From NCBI GenBank assembly GCA_048058975.1, contig JBLLNP010000022.1, positions 1-64,000 of the forward strand: DNA of 64,000 bases, in the 5' to 3' direction. The translations under genes were made by a program, and so were the position numbers. Below are positions 25,898 to 35,068 of the stretch, piece by piece; position 1 is the first letter of the stretch; each line of letters begins with the position of its first letter. The notes below the pieces were generated by a model. It ran no database searches. It saw only the letters and a program-made list of their open reading frames with translations, and was not told where the DNA came from. This stretch comes from RHLJ01 sp048058975. GTDB taxonomy: Bacteria; Bacteroidota; Rhodothermia; Balneolales; Balneolaceae.

Positions 25898-26095
25898 TTA
25901 TTTAAGTCTGGCGATTACTATTCCTACAAGCATAACCACGGCAGATATAAGTATTGGTACATAATCTCCTGTACTTACGGCAACGTCTGCTCCAAATGCT
26001 TCAAATGATTCCGAATCCTGGAAATACTGATATCCAAAATAAAGTACTCCAAGTAAACCGCCTCCGGCTAAAATGCTTCCAATTGTTTTTTTCAT
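25898..26095 (-). CDS. DUF3185-like small membrane protein
   Basis: 65 residues: MKKTIGSILAGGGLLGVLYF then a polar stretch and a second helix (YVPILISAVVMLVGIVI). Two transmembrane segments with a GGGLLG first helix resemble the DUF3185 family. It is first in an apparent operon with DUF1328 and the cardiolipin-synthase-like gene. Confidence 0.82.
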   Translation of the reverse strand: MKKTIGSILAGGGLLGVLYFGYQYFQDSESFEAFGADVAVSTGDYVPILISAVVMLVGIVIARLK

Positions 26096-26245
26096 AATTC
26101 AAGTATTTGTTAATTATTGTTTACCCATTGAATAAGAACTGACGAATTTTGTTTCAAAAACTAATATTTGGCGTTTTCTGTAAAAAAATGTTGAAGACTG
26201 TATCAAAAAAAGAAGAACTCGTTGAGCCTTTAAAATTGAGACTCT

Positions 26246-27190
26246 ATGAAACGAATATTACTTACCACATTATTATTTGCAGCCTCTTGTTCATTACCTG
26301 CCCAGGATTTTGATCATCACGCTGCGGTAACCCGACTTGCCGATTTGATGAACGAAAATTATGTATATCCTGAACAAGGAAAGGCCATGCATGACCTCCT
26401 CATCAAAAAGCTTGATGCCGGTGAATATGATCAATACAAAACAGAAAAAGAGCTGGCGGAGGTACTGGATTCAGATTTGAAGTCTGTAATACTCGACAAG
26501 CATATTCGGGTAAGCTATAATCCGGAAAGGGCAGAGAGTATTCGAAATCGCGATCCGAATGGAGGGAGAGACCCTCTTTCTAATCAGGGCTTCGAAGAAG
26601 TCAAAATCCTGGAAAACAATATCGGATTTCTGGACTTGCGTGGATTTGTGGATATTCGTTTCGCTGAAGATGAAGCCAGAGCCGCAATGGATAAACTGAT
26701 TCAGGCAGACGCGATTATTTTTGATTTAAGACAGAATGGAGGAGGTTCTCCATCTATGATTCGGTTTATTTCCAGCTATATCTTCGGAGAAGACCCTGTT
26801 CATCTGAATACGTTTTACTGGAGGCCGGGCGATCGCTATTCTGAGACCTGGACAAATCCTGATTTTGCTTCTCAAAGAAAGCCAGATATTCCGGTGTATG
26901 TACTTACTAGCGATTATACCTTTTCAGCCGCGGAGGAGTTCACGTATAATTTAAAGCATATGAAACGAGCCACTATTGTGGGGGAAGTAACCGGAGGTGG
27001 TGCGCATCCGGGCGGTCCTTCTTTATTCGGAGATGGTTTCATTGTAAATATTCCCAGAGGCCGGGCGATTAATCCGATTACAAAAAAGAATTGGGAAGGA
27101 GTCGGAGTAACTCCTCACGTTTTAACTTCAGAAGAAAAAGCATTTGAGAAAGCGGTTGAACTTGCCAACGCAGCTCTTCAGAAGAGTTAG
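26246..27190 (+). CDS. S41-family peptidase (tail-specific/IRBP-like)
   Basis: 314 residues with a Sec signal (LFAASCSLPAQ; a lipobox reading, AASC, is also possible). An N-terminal helical domain similar to interphotoreceptor retinoid-binding protein (LADLMNENYVYPEQG) is followed by the S41 core: IIFDLRQNGGGSPSMI, the catalytic Ser in SDYTFSAAEEFTY, and the GEVTGGGAHPG turn. There is no PDZ domain. An exported Ser protease; substrate unknown. Convergent with DUF2461, one base apart. Confidence 0.9.
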   Translation: MKRILLTTLLFAASCSLPAQDFDHHAAVTRLADLMNENYVYPEQGKAMHDLLIKKLDAGEYDQYKTEKELAEVLDSDLKSVILDKHIRVSYNPERAESIRNRDPNGGRDPLSNQGFEEVKILENNIGFLDLRGFVDIRFAEDEARAAMDKLIQADAIIFDLRQNGGGSPSMIRFISSYIFGEDPVHLNTFYWRPGDRYSETWTNPDFASQRKPDIPVYVLTSDYTFSAAEEFTYNLKHMKRATIVGEVTGGGAHPGGPSLFGDGFIVNIPRGRAINPITKKNWEGVGVTPHVLTSEEKAFEKAVELANAALQKS

Positions 27191-27191
27191 T

Positions 27192-27863
27192 TCACTTTTC
27201 TAAATGCCGGGTTAACACTTCGCTCATATAATCGAAGAAAGGACGGATAGCCAGGAAAGCTTTCGTGACTTCAAATACAAAATCTTCGGAAAAGACTTCA
27301 TTGGAAGTGAACTCTTTTGAAAAGATGAAGCCTTTATGGCGAATCAGATCAATATTAGGATCATCTTTCGAATAACCTCGTGGTGCTGTTTTTACTGTTT
27401 CCCCTTGCAGTTCTCCCCAGATACTTTTGAAGGTTTTATCGTTAATAATTTCTCGGAATGTGGTGGAATCGTGAGAAAGTTCATCCCGGATGAGTTTGAT
27501 ATCGTCTGTATTGGGCTGCCAGAATCCGGTTCCAATAAAGGTGTTTCCAGGCTCAAAATGGATGTAATAACCACCCCTAAGCCAGCGAGTAGCTCTGGTT
27601 AAACTTGCTCCAAAATGAACTTTATAGGGAGGTTTCCCTTTTGAGAAGCGAACATCATTATAAATCCTGAACAGAGATTTCTTACCGGACTCATTCTCGA
27701 TATTGTCAATCTTCTTCATTTCAGTAATCAGTGCATCCATGAAGTCCGCTACATTCTGATGAGCCTTTACATACCTTGGTTTGTTTTCTGTAAACCAATC
27801 GCGGTTATTATTGGTCTTTAGCTCTTCAAGGAAAGTATAAGTGCTTTTTTGGATGTGATTCAT
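27192..27863 (-). CDS. DUF2461 family protein
   Basis: 223 residues covering the whole DUF2461/TIGR02453 family: FLEELKTNNNRDWFTENKPRY at the start, FRIYNDVRFSKGKPPYKVHFGASL, GGYYIHFEPGNTFIGTGFW, and PRGYSKDDPNIDLIRHKGF. Conserved and of unknown function, often next to stress or metabolism genes. It starts 19 bases after the upstream small gene, same strand. Confidence 0.95.
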   Translation of the reverse strand: MNHIQKSTYTFLEELKTNNNRDWFTENKPRYVKAHQNVADFMDALITEMKKIDNIENESGKKSLFRIYNDVRFSKGKPPYKVHFGASLTRATRWLRGGYYIHFEPGNTFIGTGFWQPNTDDIKLIRDELSHDSTTFREIINDKTFKSIWGELQGETVKTAPRGYSKDDPNIDLIRHKGFIFSKEFTSNEVFSEDFVFEVTKAFLAIRPFFDYMSEVLTRHLEK

Positions 27864-27882
27864 TTCAACTTCTGTTTTTCAA

Positions 27883-28122
27883 TTAATAACTCAGCCAAAG
27901 CTGACGGTCTTTTCGTTGTAGTTTTTCTGCTTCAGGAACCCAGTTTTTTAATTCGTCTTCGTTTTTTGTGAACAGAATTACAGAATCGTATTCATTATTT
28001 GATGCCGCTTTGTATTCAATTCTAATTCCATCAAACTGCGGATGAACGGCAGGATTCGAGTTCATTAATAACACTGAGAACTCTTCCTTGATTTGGAATT
28101 TATTTAGAATAGGGCGAATCAT
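27883..28122 (-). CDS. Small protein resembling the N-terminal half of DUF3052
   Basis: 79 residues from the ATG at 28122, which has GGA at good spacing (TTG at 28140 and ATG at 28131 are alternatives). The pattern FQIKEEFSVLLMNSN, YDSVILFTKNEDELKNWVPEAEKL and a final QLWLSY matches the first half of DUF3052-type proteins, which normally continue with YPKK and about 50 more residues. Here the stop comes right at that point and the next gene begins 19 bases later, so the C-terminal half is absent. The family link is from memory and moderate. Confidence 0.6.
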   Translation of the reverse strand: MIRPILNKFQIKEEFSVLLMNSNPAVHPQFDGIRIEYKAASNNEYDSVILFTKNEDELKNWVPEAEKLQRKDRQLWLSY

Positions 28123-28159
28123 TTTAGTCATTCCTTTCAAAATGCAGAGTATGATCTAT

Positions 28160-28924
28160 TTAGTTTAAGTTCAACAACAATTCATGGGATGCATTTAATA
28201 ACTGTTGCTGTTGTTCTTCTCTTGAAATAGTAGCAGAGCCGGAACCAAATTGAAAACCATAGTAGCCGAACTGCGAATGATTTCCTCCGTTAACCAACAC
28301 AAAGTTCGTTTGGTTGGGGAGATTTACAGAGAATTCTTTGACTTCTTCCATTGAAGCTAACCCATCCTCACTTGCATGTACTTTAGTGACTGGTATCTTA
28401 AGGTTACTCAAGTCAACTCTTCTTGGGTGTGAAGTGCCGATGAGTAAAAGCCCGGAAAGCTTTTTCGGGTAAATTCCTGCAAATTCAGATGCCATTGCTC
28501 CTCCTTTAGAATGCCCCGCTAATACCCAGTTGAGAGTGTCCGGATAGGAATTAATCAAAGTAAGTGTTTCATCAAATACAGATTTTTCCATGCCTTTTGT
28601 AAAAGCTAAGCGAAAAGGAATTTTCTGAATGATTACTGGATATCCGTTTTCAGCCAGTTTTCTCGCAAAAGGCGTGTATGCTTCAGCCTGTACCAGAGCT
28701 CCGGGATAGAAAACTACTATGGTAGAAGAATCGAAAGCTTTACTAGCTTTTGGGAAAAACCGTATGAATTCCGAGGTGTTTTCTACGTCAACCAGTGAGT
28801 CTGATTCAAGTACCGACTCATCAAAGCCCGAGGCCTGCATCTGGAAAAACATCCAGATGACAACCACGCTCCAAAAGAGGATCAGGAAAGCCCGGATTTT
28901 TTTTCTTTTTAAAGAAGGTGCCAA
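28160..28924 (-). CDS. Alpha/beta-hydrolase, membrane anchored
   Basis: 254 residues. One N-terminal transmembrane helix follows a basic start. The alpha/beta-hydrolase core has the nucleophile elbow GHSKGG (about 140), the acid region in VHASEDGLAS, and the catalytic His in GGNHSQFGYYGF. The YPGALVQAEAYTPFA and PFRLAF motifs match the PF12695-type dienelactone-hydrolase-like group. The frame has no upstream ATG; TTG at 28924 is the likely start because it precedes a complete signal anchor. Substrate unknown. Confidence 0.85.
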   Translation of the reverse strand: MAPSLKRKKIRAFLILFWSVVVIWMFFQMQASGFDESVLESDSLVDVENTSEFIRFFPKASKAFDSSTIVVFYPGALVQAEAYTPFARKLAENGYPVIIQKIPFRLAFTKGMEKSVFDETLTLINSYPDTLNWVLAGHSKGGAMASEFAGIYPKKLSGLLLIGTSHPRRVDLSNLKIPVTKVHASEDGLASMEEVKEFSVNLPNQTNFVLVNGGNHSQFGYYGFQFGSGSATISREEQQQQLLNASHELLLNLN

Positions 28925-29035
28925 CGTAACGTTAGTTTCCGATCCCCTACGTTCTTAACTGGAAAAGGTTTTTAACCAATTCCCCGTGCTTTCATAACCA
29001 GAGTATAATAAAGTTAAAGGAACAAAAACTTACGA

Positions 29036-32000
29036 TTACTCCTCCTTCAAAGGCCTTCGGTTATCTCCTGAAACGGTATCAATCAGTTTGTTATAGGGAT
29101 CGATTCCGGCGGATTTTGGCTCTTCATCAACAACAATGGTTAAGGTAGTTTCGATGGCTTCGAATTTGTGTTTTTTGAGGTAAAGTACTGTTTCGTTTCC
29201 ATCCTCATCGGTTCCGAAAACACCCACATCAATCCAGTCCTGCAATGGAAGAGATTGAATAGGCTTGGACAATCCTTCCACTTCTAAAGCAAGGCTGTCG
29301 CCATTGGCATCTTTGTATATGCGTCGGCCTTGCGGACTGTTAGCATATTTCGAGGTCTGTACCTTCAAGCTCACTTCGTATTTCCCGTCTTCGGTTTCTC
29401 TGAATGTAGATTCCTTAACCTGGTTATCATACAGTGTGATGGTCTCGAACATATCATAAAGCAGGTACTTCAATGAATCGGGAGTGGCTTCATCCAGGTA
29501 ACTCAGGAATTCCGTAGAGGTTGTGTAAGGAGGCTCCTGAAAAGCAACGGCATCAATATATCGACTGAGTGCCGCATTCATATTTTCCTCGCCGATGTAA
29601 TCACTAAGCGCATACAACACCAAAGAGCCCTTATTATAATGGATGTACGGCTGGTTTTCGTTGTATAGCAGTGGTTTTTCCTTGATTCCCTCAGTTGAAC
29701 GCCCAAGCAGGTAACTATCCAACGCGTCTTTGAGGAAGGTTCTCATTTCTTCTTCGCCATTTTCCTTTTCCAGCACTTTAAGCGCGCTATACTCAGACAT
29801 ACTTTCTGACATCACAGTAGCTCCCTGTACATTCGCACCAATAACCTGATGTGCCCACCACTGGTGCGCAACTTCGTGAGCGGTAATGCTGAATGGATAA
29901 TCCACTCCCGATTCATCCTCATCATCAACCTGAGCGATAAACCCGATGGCTTCAGAATAGGGAATGGTATTTGCAAACGACTGAGCAAAACCCCCACTGG
30001 TTCTTGGAAACTCCAGAATTCGAACTTGTTTATGCTGGTATGGACTGAATTCTTCGGTGTAATAATCCAAGCCACGTTTCACACCTTTAATCATCCGATC
30101 AATATTATAATCGTGATCTTTGTGGTAGTACACCTCAATGGGCATTCCATTCCAGTCATCTTTAGCGACTTCAAATCGCGCGGAAATAAAGGAATAGAAA
30201 TTCAGCATTTTAGAGTCCATTTTGTAATGGAAATACCGGCGCCCGTCTTCCTCCCACTCTTCCTGGAGATACCCGGGAGCAATCGCAATTTGATCTGGTG
30301 AAGTACTGATTACGGTTTCAAAATCAATCCAATCCGCATCGTAAGAGATGTAATTATTTTGAAGAGAAGCACTGTCGGTTTGCGGCGGCATTCGATCTTT
30401 TGGTGGTAGCCCGAATTTTTCGCGGGATGATTCTCCGATCAACTCACTTTGCGGATTGTAACCAATTCTTGGGAACAGGCTATTATTGATGAACGTCCCG
30501 TTTTCTAAAATAGGAGAGTTATTTCGTAAGATCGTATTGGGCTTATTCCAGACTTCAAAGTAAAAGGTGAGGGAGTCACCAGGTTGAAGTGGTGTTGCCA
30601 GTTTAAATATGTCGTAGTTCATGGAATCATCTTCCATCACCAGTTCGTATTCTTCTTCAAAGTGGAAACTGGTTTCGCTGCTGCTGTGATCGATGTGAAC
30701 AGAGTCAATCACAAACGGAGTTTTATTTTGCAGGATGTACACTCCTTCCGCTCTGAAATCTCGTGTTTCCGGGTAAATACTCAGATCAATTTTTGAGCTT
30801 ACTATGCGTGGCTGAGGGATATGTTCATACTTTCCGTAATTAATTTCCCACTGAGCCTGTTGCGCCTCTGCCTCTTTCGAAGAGATATACTCATTCTCGA
30901 TATTGTTTACATAGTAGATGTATCCACCAATGAAAAGAAAAGAACCAAGGGAAAACATGAAGAGCATGGAAAGAATTGGTGAGAACTCCTTTTTCGCACG
31001 ATCCCATCTTTGTTTAAAACGATCAGTAAACCCTCGTTGATAAAACAGAATAGACAGGATATAAAAGGAGACCCCCAAAGCCAGCCAGTAGATTTTATAC
31101 ACGTAATATGGGCCAAGCGAACTTCCGTATCCGTTCATGTCAGAATATGGAGTTCCCGGCGCCTGATTGTATTTAAAGATGTCTTGCTCGATGCCAATTC
31201 CATCCAGGAAGGTGATACCGATTGAAATCAGCAAAAGAAGGAAAAACCCAATGTAGTAATTTTTAAACCAGGTATGAATAAAGATGGCAAGCAACGCCCA
31301 GATTACTACATGAATGAGTTGGATTCCATACAGGTCGAACAAGTACAAGCCTGGTTCAAAGTTGAAATAGCCATTGTAAACCTGCACTCCAATTCCCACC
31401 AGCATAATGGTGCTGAGTAGTAGGGCCTGCATTTTAACTACCGAAAAGAAATTCGATAAAAGTAGCGCCCAGCTAGGAACAGGGGTTACATAAAGCAATT
31501 GATCGACATTATATGTCCGGCTTCGGTGAAGAATAATTCCCGCATACAAAAAAGTGAGCAGGTTGATAAACAAACCGAAGAAGGTGCCTGGTAGCATCAA
31601 CATTTGCCAGGTAACAGGAAGAGTATCTGTTCCAAATATTTCACCGCTTACTGTAATGGTTACCAACGAAATCAATACTCCGATAATTGAAATAATGATA
31701 AATGGCCATCCTTTTATGATGTAAAGCAGATCGGTGTTTGAAGTACTCCAGGAAAGTTTAAGGTGCTGTAAGAAAGAGTGGTCGAATTTAACTTTTGGAA
31801 GCTGGACGGCTATGATACTTCCGAAGTTCTTTTTTAGAATAGTTTCGCCTTTTGATTTGAAGAAGCTAAACGAAAAAGACTGCTGACTGAAGGTGAAGGT
31901 GCGGTAAACAAACCCGAAAACCAGTAAACCAATGCCTGTCCAGAGAAGCCGGTTGTAGAGAATGATTTCACCGAATGGGAGCGGATTTTCATTTTGCTCA

Positions 32001-32695
32001 TACACCGACCAATACTCGGTGTAGTATTGATTTGCCGCAGATCCGAAAGGATCGAGCATAGCAGAGAGTATTTTATTGTCCAGGTCGGCCGTAAGTGAAC
32101 CTGCCACTCCCTGGAGCAATACGAGAGCCAGAACAGTGATAAAACCAACGCTCACGCTTCGTGAAAAAGTAACCACTCCAAATACAATAGCCCCATAAAA
32201 GAGTAAGTTTGGGATAAGGTAGTAAATGAATGACTGCACATAATTCATAAAAACAAAAGGGCCAAGCAGATCAGGATTAGTGCCGGGCATCACACTTCCA
32301 AGCATGATTCCAATCGCTGCATAAAATGCGATAAACAAAGAGATAAGAAGTCCGCTAAAGAACTTGGCGAGTAAGTATTCCCACTTCTTAAAAGGATAGG
32401 AGTACGTGATGGAATACATCTCATATTTAAAATCCTTCTGGATGGTGCCGCCAACTATGGAAGGGAGCAGGAAGTAAATGAACAGCGTCATTTCATTCAA
32501 CAAAGCATTAATTGCGGATGCTGAATTAACAATGGTAACTGAATTAATTGCTACGGTGATGCTCTCAAAAATTCCTGCCGCTGCTGCCATGCTAAATGTA
32601 GCCAGCATGAATATAATGCCACCATACACATAAAAGAGTGGCCGCCTGAACCATGCTTTAACCTCATAAATAAAAATATTCAGGAACATGCTCAT
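29036..32695 (-). CDS. ABC-2 type permease fused to an M1 aminopeptidase domain
   Basis: 1219 residues. Residues 1 to about 580 hold two ABC-2-like membrane blocks, each with about six helices. The C-terminal part (about 620-1219) is an M1 (gluzincin) peptidase with zinc motif HEVAHQWWAHQ and downstream Glu in MSESMSEY; an exopeptidase GxMEN motif is not obvious (the region reads TSGGFAQSFANT). This fusion is a recurring but uncharacterised type in Bacteroidota, always with an ATPase. It starts two bases after the ABC ATPase stop. Likely role: an exporter whose periplasmic or outer-facing peptidase handles a peptide substrate. Confidence 0.9.
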   Translation of the reverse strand: MSMFLNIFIYEVKAWFRRPLFYVYGGIIFMLATFSMAAAAGIFESITVAINSVTIVNSASAINALLNEMTLFIYFLLPSIVGGTIQKDFKYEMYSITYSYPFKKWEYLLAKFFSGLLISLFIAFYAAIGIMLGSVMPGTNPDLLGPFVFMNYVQSFIYYLIPNLLFYGAIVFGVVTFSRSVSVGFITVLALVLLQGVAGSLTADLDNKILSAMLDPFGSAANQYYTEYWSVYEQNENPLPFGEIILYNRLLWTGIGLLVFGFVYRTFTFSQQSFSFSFFKSKGETILKKNFGSIIAVQLPKVKFDHSFLQHLKLSWSTSNTDLLYIIKGWPFIIISIIGVLISLVTITVSGEIFGTDTLPVTWQMLMLPGTFFGLFINLLTFLYAGIILHRSRTYNVDQLLYVTPVPSWALLLSNFFSVVKMQALLLSTIMLVGIGVQVYNGYFNFEPGLYLFDLYGIQLIHVVIWALLAIFIHTWFKNYYIGFFLLLLISIGITFLDGIGIEQDIFKYNQAPGTPYSDMNGYGSSLGPYYVYKIYWLALGVSFYILSILFYQRGFTDRFKQRWDRAKKEFSPILSMLFMFSLGSFLFIGGYIYYVNNIENEYISSKEAEAQQAQWEINYGKYEHIPQPRIVSSKIDLSIYPETRDFRAEGVYILQNKTPFVIDSVHIDHSSSETSFHFEEEYELVMEDDSMNYDIFKLATPLQPGDSLTFYFEVWNKPNTILRNNSPILENGTFINNSLFPRIGYNPQSELIGESSREKFGLPPKDRMPPQTDSASLQNNYISYDADWIDFETVISTSPDQIAIAPGYLQEEWEEDGRRYFHYKMDSKMLNFYSFISARFEVAKDDWNGMPIEVYYHKDHDYNIDRMIKGVKRGLDYYTEEFSPYQHKQVRILEFPRTSGGFAQSFANTIPYSEAIGFIAQVDDEDESGVDYPFSITAHEVAHQWWAHQVIGANVQGATVMSESMSEYSALKVLEKENGEEEMRTFLKDALDSYLLGRSTEGIKEKPLLYNENQPYIHYNKGSLVLYALSDYIGEENMNAALSRYIDAVAFQEPPYTTSTEFLSYLDEATPDSLKYLLYDMFETITLYDNQVKESTFRETEDGKYEVSLKVQTSKYANSPQGRRIYKDANGDSLALEVEGLSKPIQSLPLQDWIDVGVFGTDEDGNETVLYLKKHKFEAIETTLTIVVDEEPKSAGIDPYNKLIDTVSGDNRRPLKEE

Positions 32696-32697
32696 GT

Positions 32698-33588
32698 CTA
32701 TACCGCCGCCACGTTTTGGTCTTCATGCAGAGTCACGAAATACACATCTTCCAGCTCGGGAATTTTAGGGTTGAAGCTTTCATCTGGACGCTCCAAACTA
32801 TGCACTCTGATGTTCAGGCTATTGTCTTCGTTAAAGTTTGAAGAGATTACATTATATGTAGCTTCATGCTTTTCCAAGTCATCTCTTGGGATATCTTTAG
32901 TCCAGATTTGACCGGAAAGACTTTTCGTAGCTTCTCTAGGAGTTTGATGAGCAAGGATTCGACCCCCATTCATAATCGCCATATCGGTACAAAGCTCTTT
33001 AACATCATCCACAATATGAGTGGAAAAGATCACAATGTTATCTGTTCCGATTTCCCGAAGCACATTCAGAAAACGTTGGCGTTCGGCTGGATCCAACCCG
33101 GCTGTGGGTTCATCAACAATGATAAGTTTCGGGTCGTTTAGAAGAAGCTGAGCAATACCGAAGCGCTGCTTCATTCCTCCTGAATAACCTGCCACATGTT
33201 TCTTTCGAACTTCATAGAGGTTAGTAACTTCAAGAGCAGCGGTAACAATTTTATTTCGGTCTGCTTTGTCAGAAATGCCTTTTAGTTTAGCGAAGTAATC
33301 CAGTAAGTCCTGGGCGCTCATTTTAGGATACACGCCAAATGACTGCGGTAAATAGCCCAGCACTTTGCGGAGCGAAATCTGATCATTCATGATATCAATT
33401 TCATCCAGAAAAGCGGAGCCTGAATCGGGAGCCTGAAGTGTGGCTATCGTCCGCATCAAAGTTGATTTACCTGCACCGTTAGGCCCGAGCAGCCCGAACA
33501 TACCTGATTCGATATCGATGGTTACATCATCGAGGGCTTTAACCCCATTTTTATAGGTTTTGGAAATACTGGAAAGAGATAGCTTCAT
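32698..33588 (-). CDS. ABC transporter ATP-binding protein
   Basis: 296 residues with all motifs: Walker A GPNGAGKST, Q-loop YLPQSFG, signature YSGGMKQRFG, Walker B LIIVDEPTAGLD and H-loop STHIVDD. A C-terminal extension of about 80 residues follows, as in ABC-2 ATPases. It is two bases upstream of the permease/M1 fusion and is certainly its motor. Confidence 0.95.
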   Translation of the reverse strand: MKLSLSSISKTYKNGVKALDDVTIDIESGMFGLLGPNGAGKSTLMRTIATLQAPDSGSAFLDEIDIMNDQISLRKVLGYLPQSFGVYPKMSAQDLLDYFAKLKGISDKADRNKIVTAALEVTNLYEVRKKHVAGYSGGMKQRFGIAQLLLNDPKLIIVDEPTAGLDPAERQRFLNVLREIGTDNIVIFSTHIVDDVKELCTDMAIMNGGRILAHQTPREATKSLSGQIWTKDIPRDDLEKHEATYNVISSNFNEDNSLNIRVHSLERPDESFNPKIPELEDVYFVTLHEDQNVAAV

Positions 33589-33671
33589 AACTCGTTAATT
33601 TTGTACAATTGAATGATCGCCGAACGATACAGCATTAGTTACAAAAGCGCACGAATTATTACAGGAAAAGA

Positions 33672-34625
33672 TTAATCAAATTTTCCACAGACAAGTGCTT
33701 GTTCTACTCCCGGTGCCAAATGTTCCAAGCCTTGTATGAACTGGTCTTCACCCAATAAAATATCTGCAATCTGCCCGCTGTACTTAATGGCTGTTTCTCT
33801 CATAAAACCCATCATGGGCCAACCCCAAAGAGCGGAAAATAAAATTCCATCTTCTTCAAAATAGGGATCGGTGAGATAGGTGCATTCAACTACATTTTCT
33901 ACCGCGCTGCGATTAGTGGCACTGCCCCCAACAAGATCTATAACAACCGTTCCTTTTTGTAACAACGACCGGGTATGATCACGCGTTACCAGATAGTTTA
34001 TTCCACGCAAATGGGGAGGTTGTTCTGCTCCGTTCACAATCAGGTCAGCATCTCTAAGATAGTCTTCAATTATTCCTTTTTTAGTTTGAGCTTTTCCAAG
34101 TACCTGAATGATTCGTACACCCGCTTCATAACATTCGTGAATTGCACCCATTCCAACATTTCCATAGCCAAGGATTACTGCAGTGGCTTTGTCGGGAAAT
34201 TTTTGTTTTGGGCTGATTTCTTGCAGAAGCTTCAGTCCGTATCGTGCTCCGGCGCGCCCTGTCTCGTGGAGGGCTTCTATTTTGCGTTTTCCAAACTTAG
34301 GTGCGGGGTTAACGTGTCTGTAATATTTCAGCGCTTCCCAGCCATGGTTCTCTACAAAAGGATGAACATCGTAATACCGGATTTCTTTCTGTTCAAGTTC
34401 ATCAACAAAAAACGACGTGTTCTTGGATAAGCTGGAATCAAATACAATAACAGAATACCGGTTTAATTCGCCTAGTTCGTTTACGGAAACTCTTGCAGGG
34501 TGAAGCGTAAGTTTTGCAGGACTGTGATTCATTAATCGCCGGATTACTCCGCTCATCCGTTCATTGTATCCAATCACGTGAAATTCATCCATATCCACAC
34601 TAGCTCTTCGCAGATCTATTTCCAC
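33672..34625 (-). CDS. Alanine-dehydrogenase-like protein, C-terminal (NAD-binding) part of a split gene
   Basis: 317 residues starting at GTG 34625. The Rossmann motif ILGYGNVGMGA (about 150) and a final LVGGSATNRSAVEN...LWGWPMMGF region place it in the alanine dehydrogenase/PNT, lysine-forming saccharopine dehydrogenase or N5-carboxyethyl-ornithine synthase superfamily. It overlaps the N-terminal fragment by ten bases. One extra base at 34619-34621 would join both into a single ORF of about 467 codons reading NWWKIDLRRAS across the junction. There is no good ribosome site before the GTG. Either a true frameshift or a sequencing error. Confidence 0.8.
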   Translation of the reverse strand: MEIDLRRASVDMDEFHVIGYNERMSGVIRRLMNHSPAKLTLHPARVSVNELGELNRYSVIVFDSSLSKNTSFFVDELEQKEIRYYDVHPFVENHGWEALKYYRHVNPAPKFGKRKIEALHETGRAGARYGLKLLQEISPKQKFPDKATAVILGYGNVGMGAIHECYEAGVRIIQVLGKAQTKKGIIEDYLRDADLIVNGAEQPPHLRGINYLVTRDHTRSLLQKGTVVIDLVGGSATNRSAVENVVECTYLTDPYFEEDGILFSALWGWPMMGFMRETAIKYSGQIADILLGEDQFIQGLEHLAPGVEQALVCGKFD

Positions 34626-35068
34626 CAGTTATCAGCAGCCATCAGTCCAAGAACATGTTCTTTTGGGAGCTTTTCTGGAGATTGTACTACATACTCCATT
34701 GCCACCACATTAATTCTATGCTTTTCGAGCAGCTTAGCACGCTCTGGAAAGGAACTAAAATGAGCCATGCAAAACAATGTACAATTAGGCTTCATTAAAG
34801 GGATGCTTTCCATAGCCGGCCCTTTGAATTTGATAACCAAATCTTTGTTTTGGTACAGCTCCCGATTGTACTGTAGGATAGCGCCCGCCTTTTCATATTC
34901 CTTATCAGAAAAACCTACCCCTTCCCCGGCACCATATTCTACAAAAACTTCACAGCCATATTGTACCAGTTTCTTAACGTCTTTTGGGATGAGCGCCACC
35001 CTGTTTTCCAATGCCCCGGGGTTTTCCGGAGATTCAATTTCCTTGGCAAGACCAATAGTTTTATACAT
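34616..35068 (-). CDS. Alanine-dehydrogenase-like protein, N-terminal part of a split gene
   Basis: 150 residues forming the AlaDH/PNT N-terminal domain: IGLAKEIESPENPGALENRVALIPKDV, here seen as KEIE and NRVALIP, with VEYGAGEGVGFSDKEYEKAGA and FKGPAMESI. The protein ends abruptly at DNWWK in a domain that normally leads straight into the nucleotide-binding domain, which is found in the next frame. The start overlaps the MscS stop by eight bases. Confidence 0.8.
   Translation of the reverse strand: MYKTIGLAKEIESPENPGALENRVALIPKDVKKLVQYGCEVFVEYGAGEGVGFSDKEYEKAGAILQYNRELYQNKDLVIKFKGPAMESIPLMKPNCTLFCMAHFSSFPERAKLLEKHRINVVAMEYVVQSPEKLPKEHVLGLMAADNWWK

Noticed and set aside
25737..25964. 75-residue plus-strand ORF
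   Set aside because: Antisense shadow of the DUF1328 and DUF3185-like genes, which have clear family sequences.
29849..30301. 150-residue plus-strand ORF in the permease/M1 gene
   Set aside because: Antisense shadow of the M1 domain, with no recognisable family.
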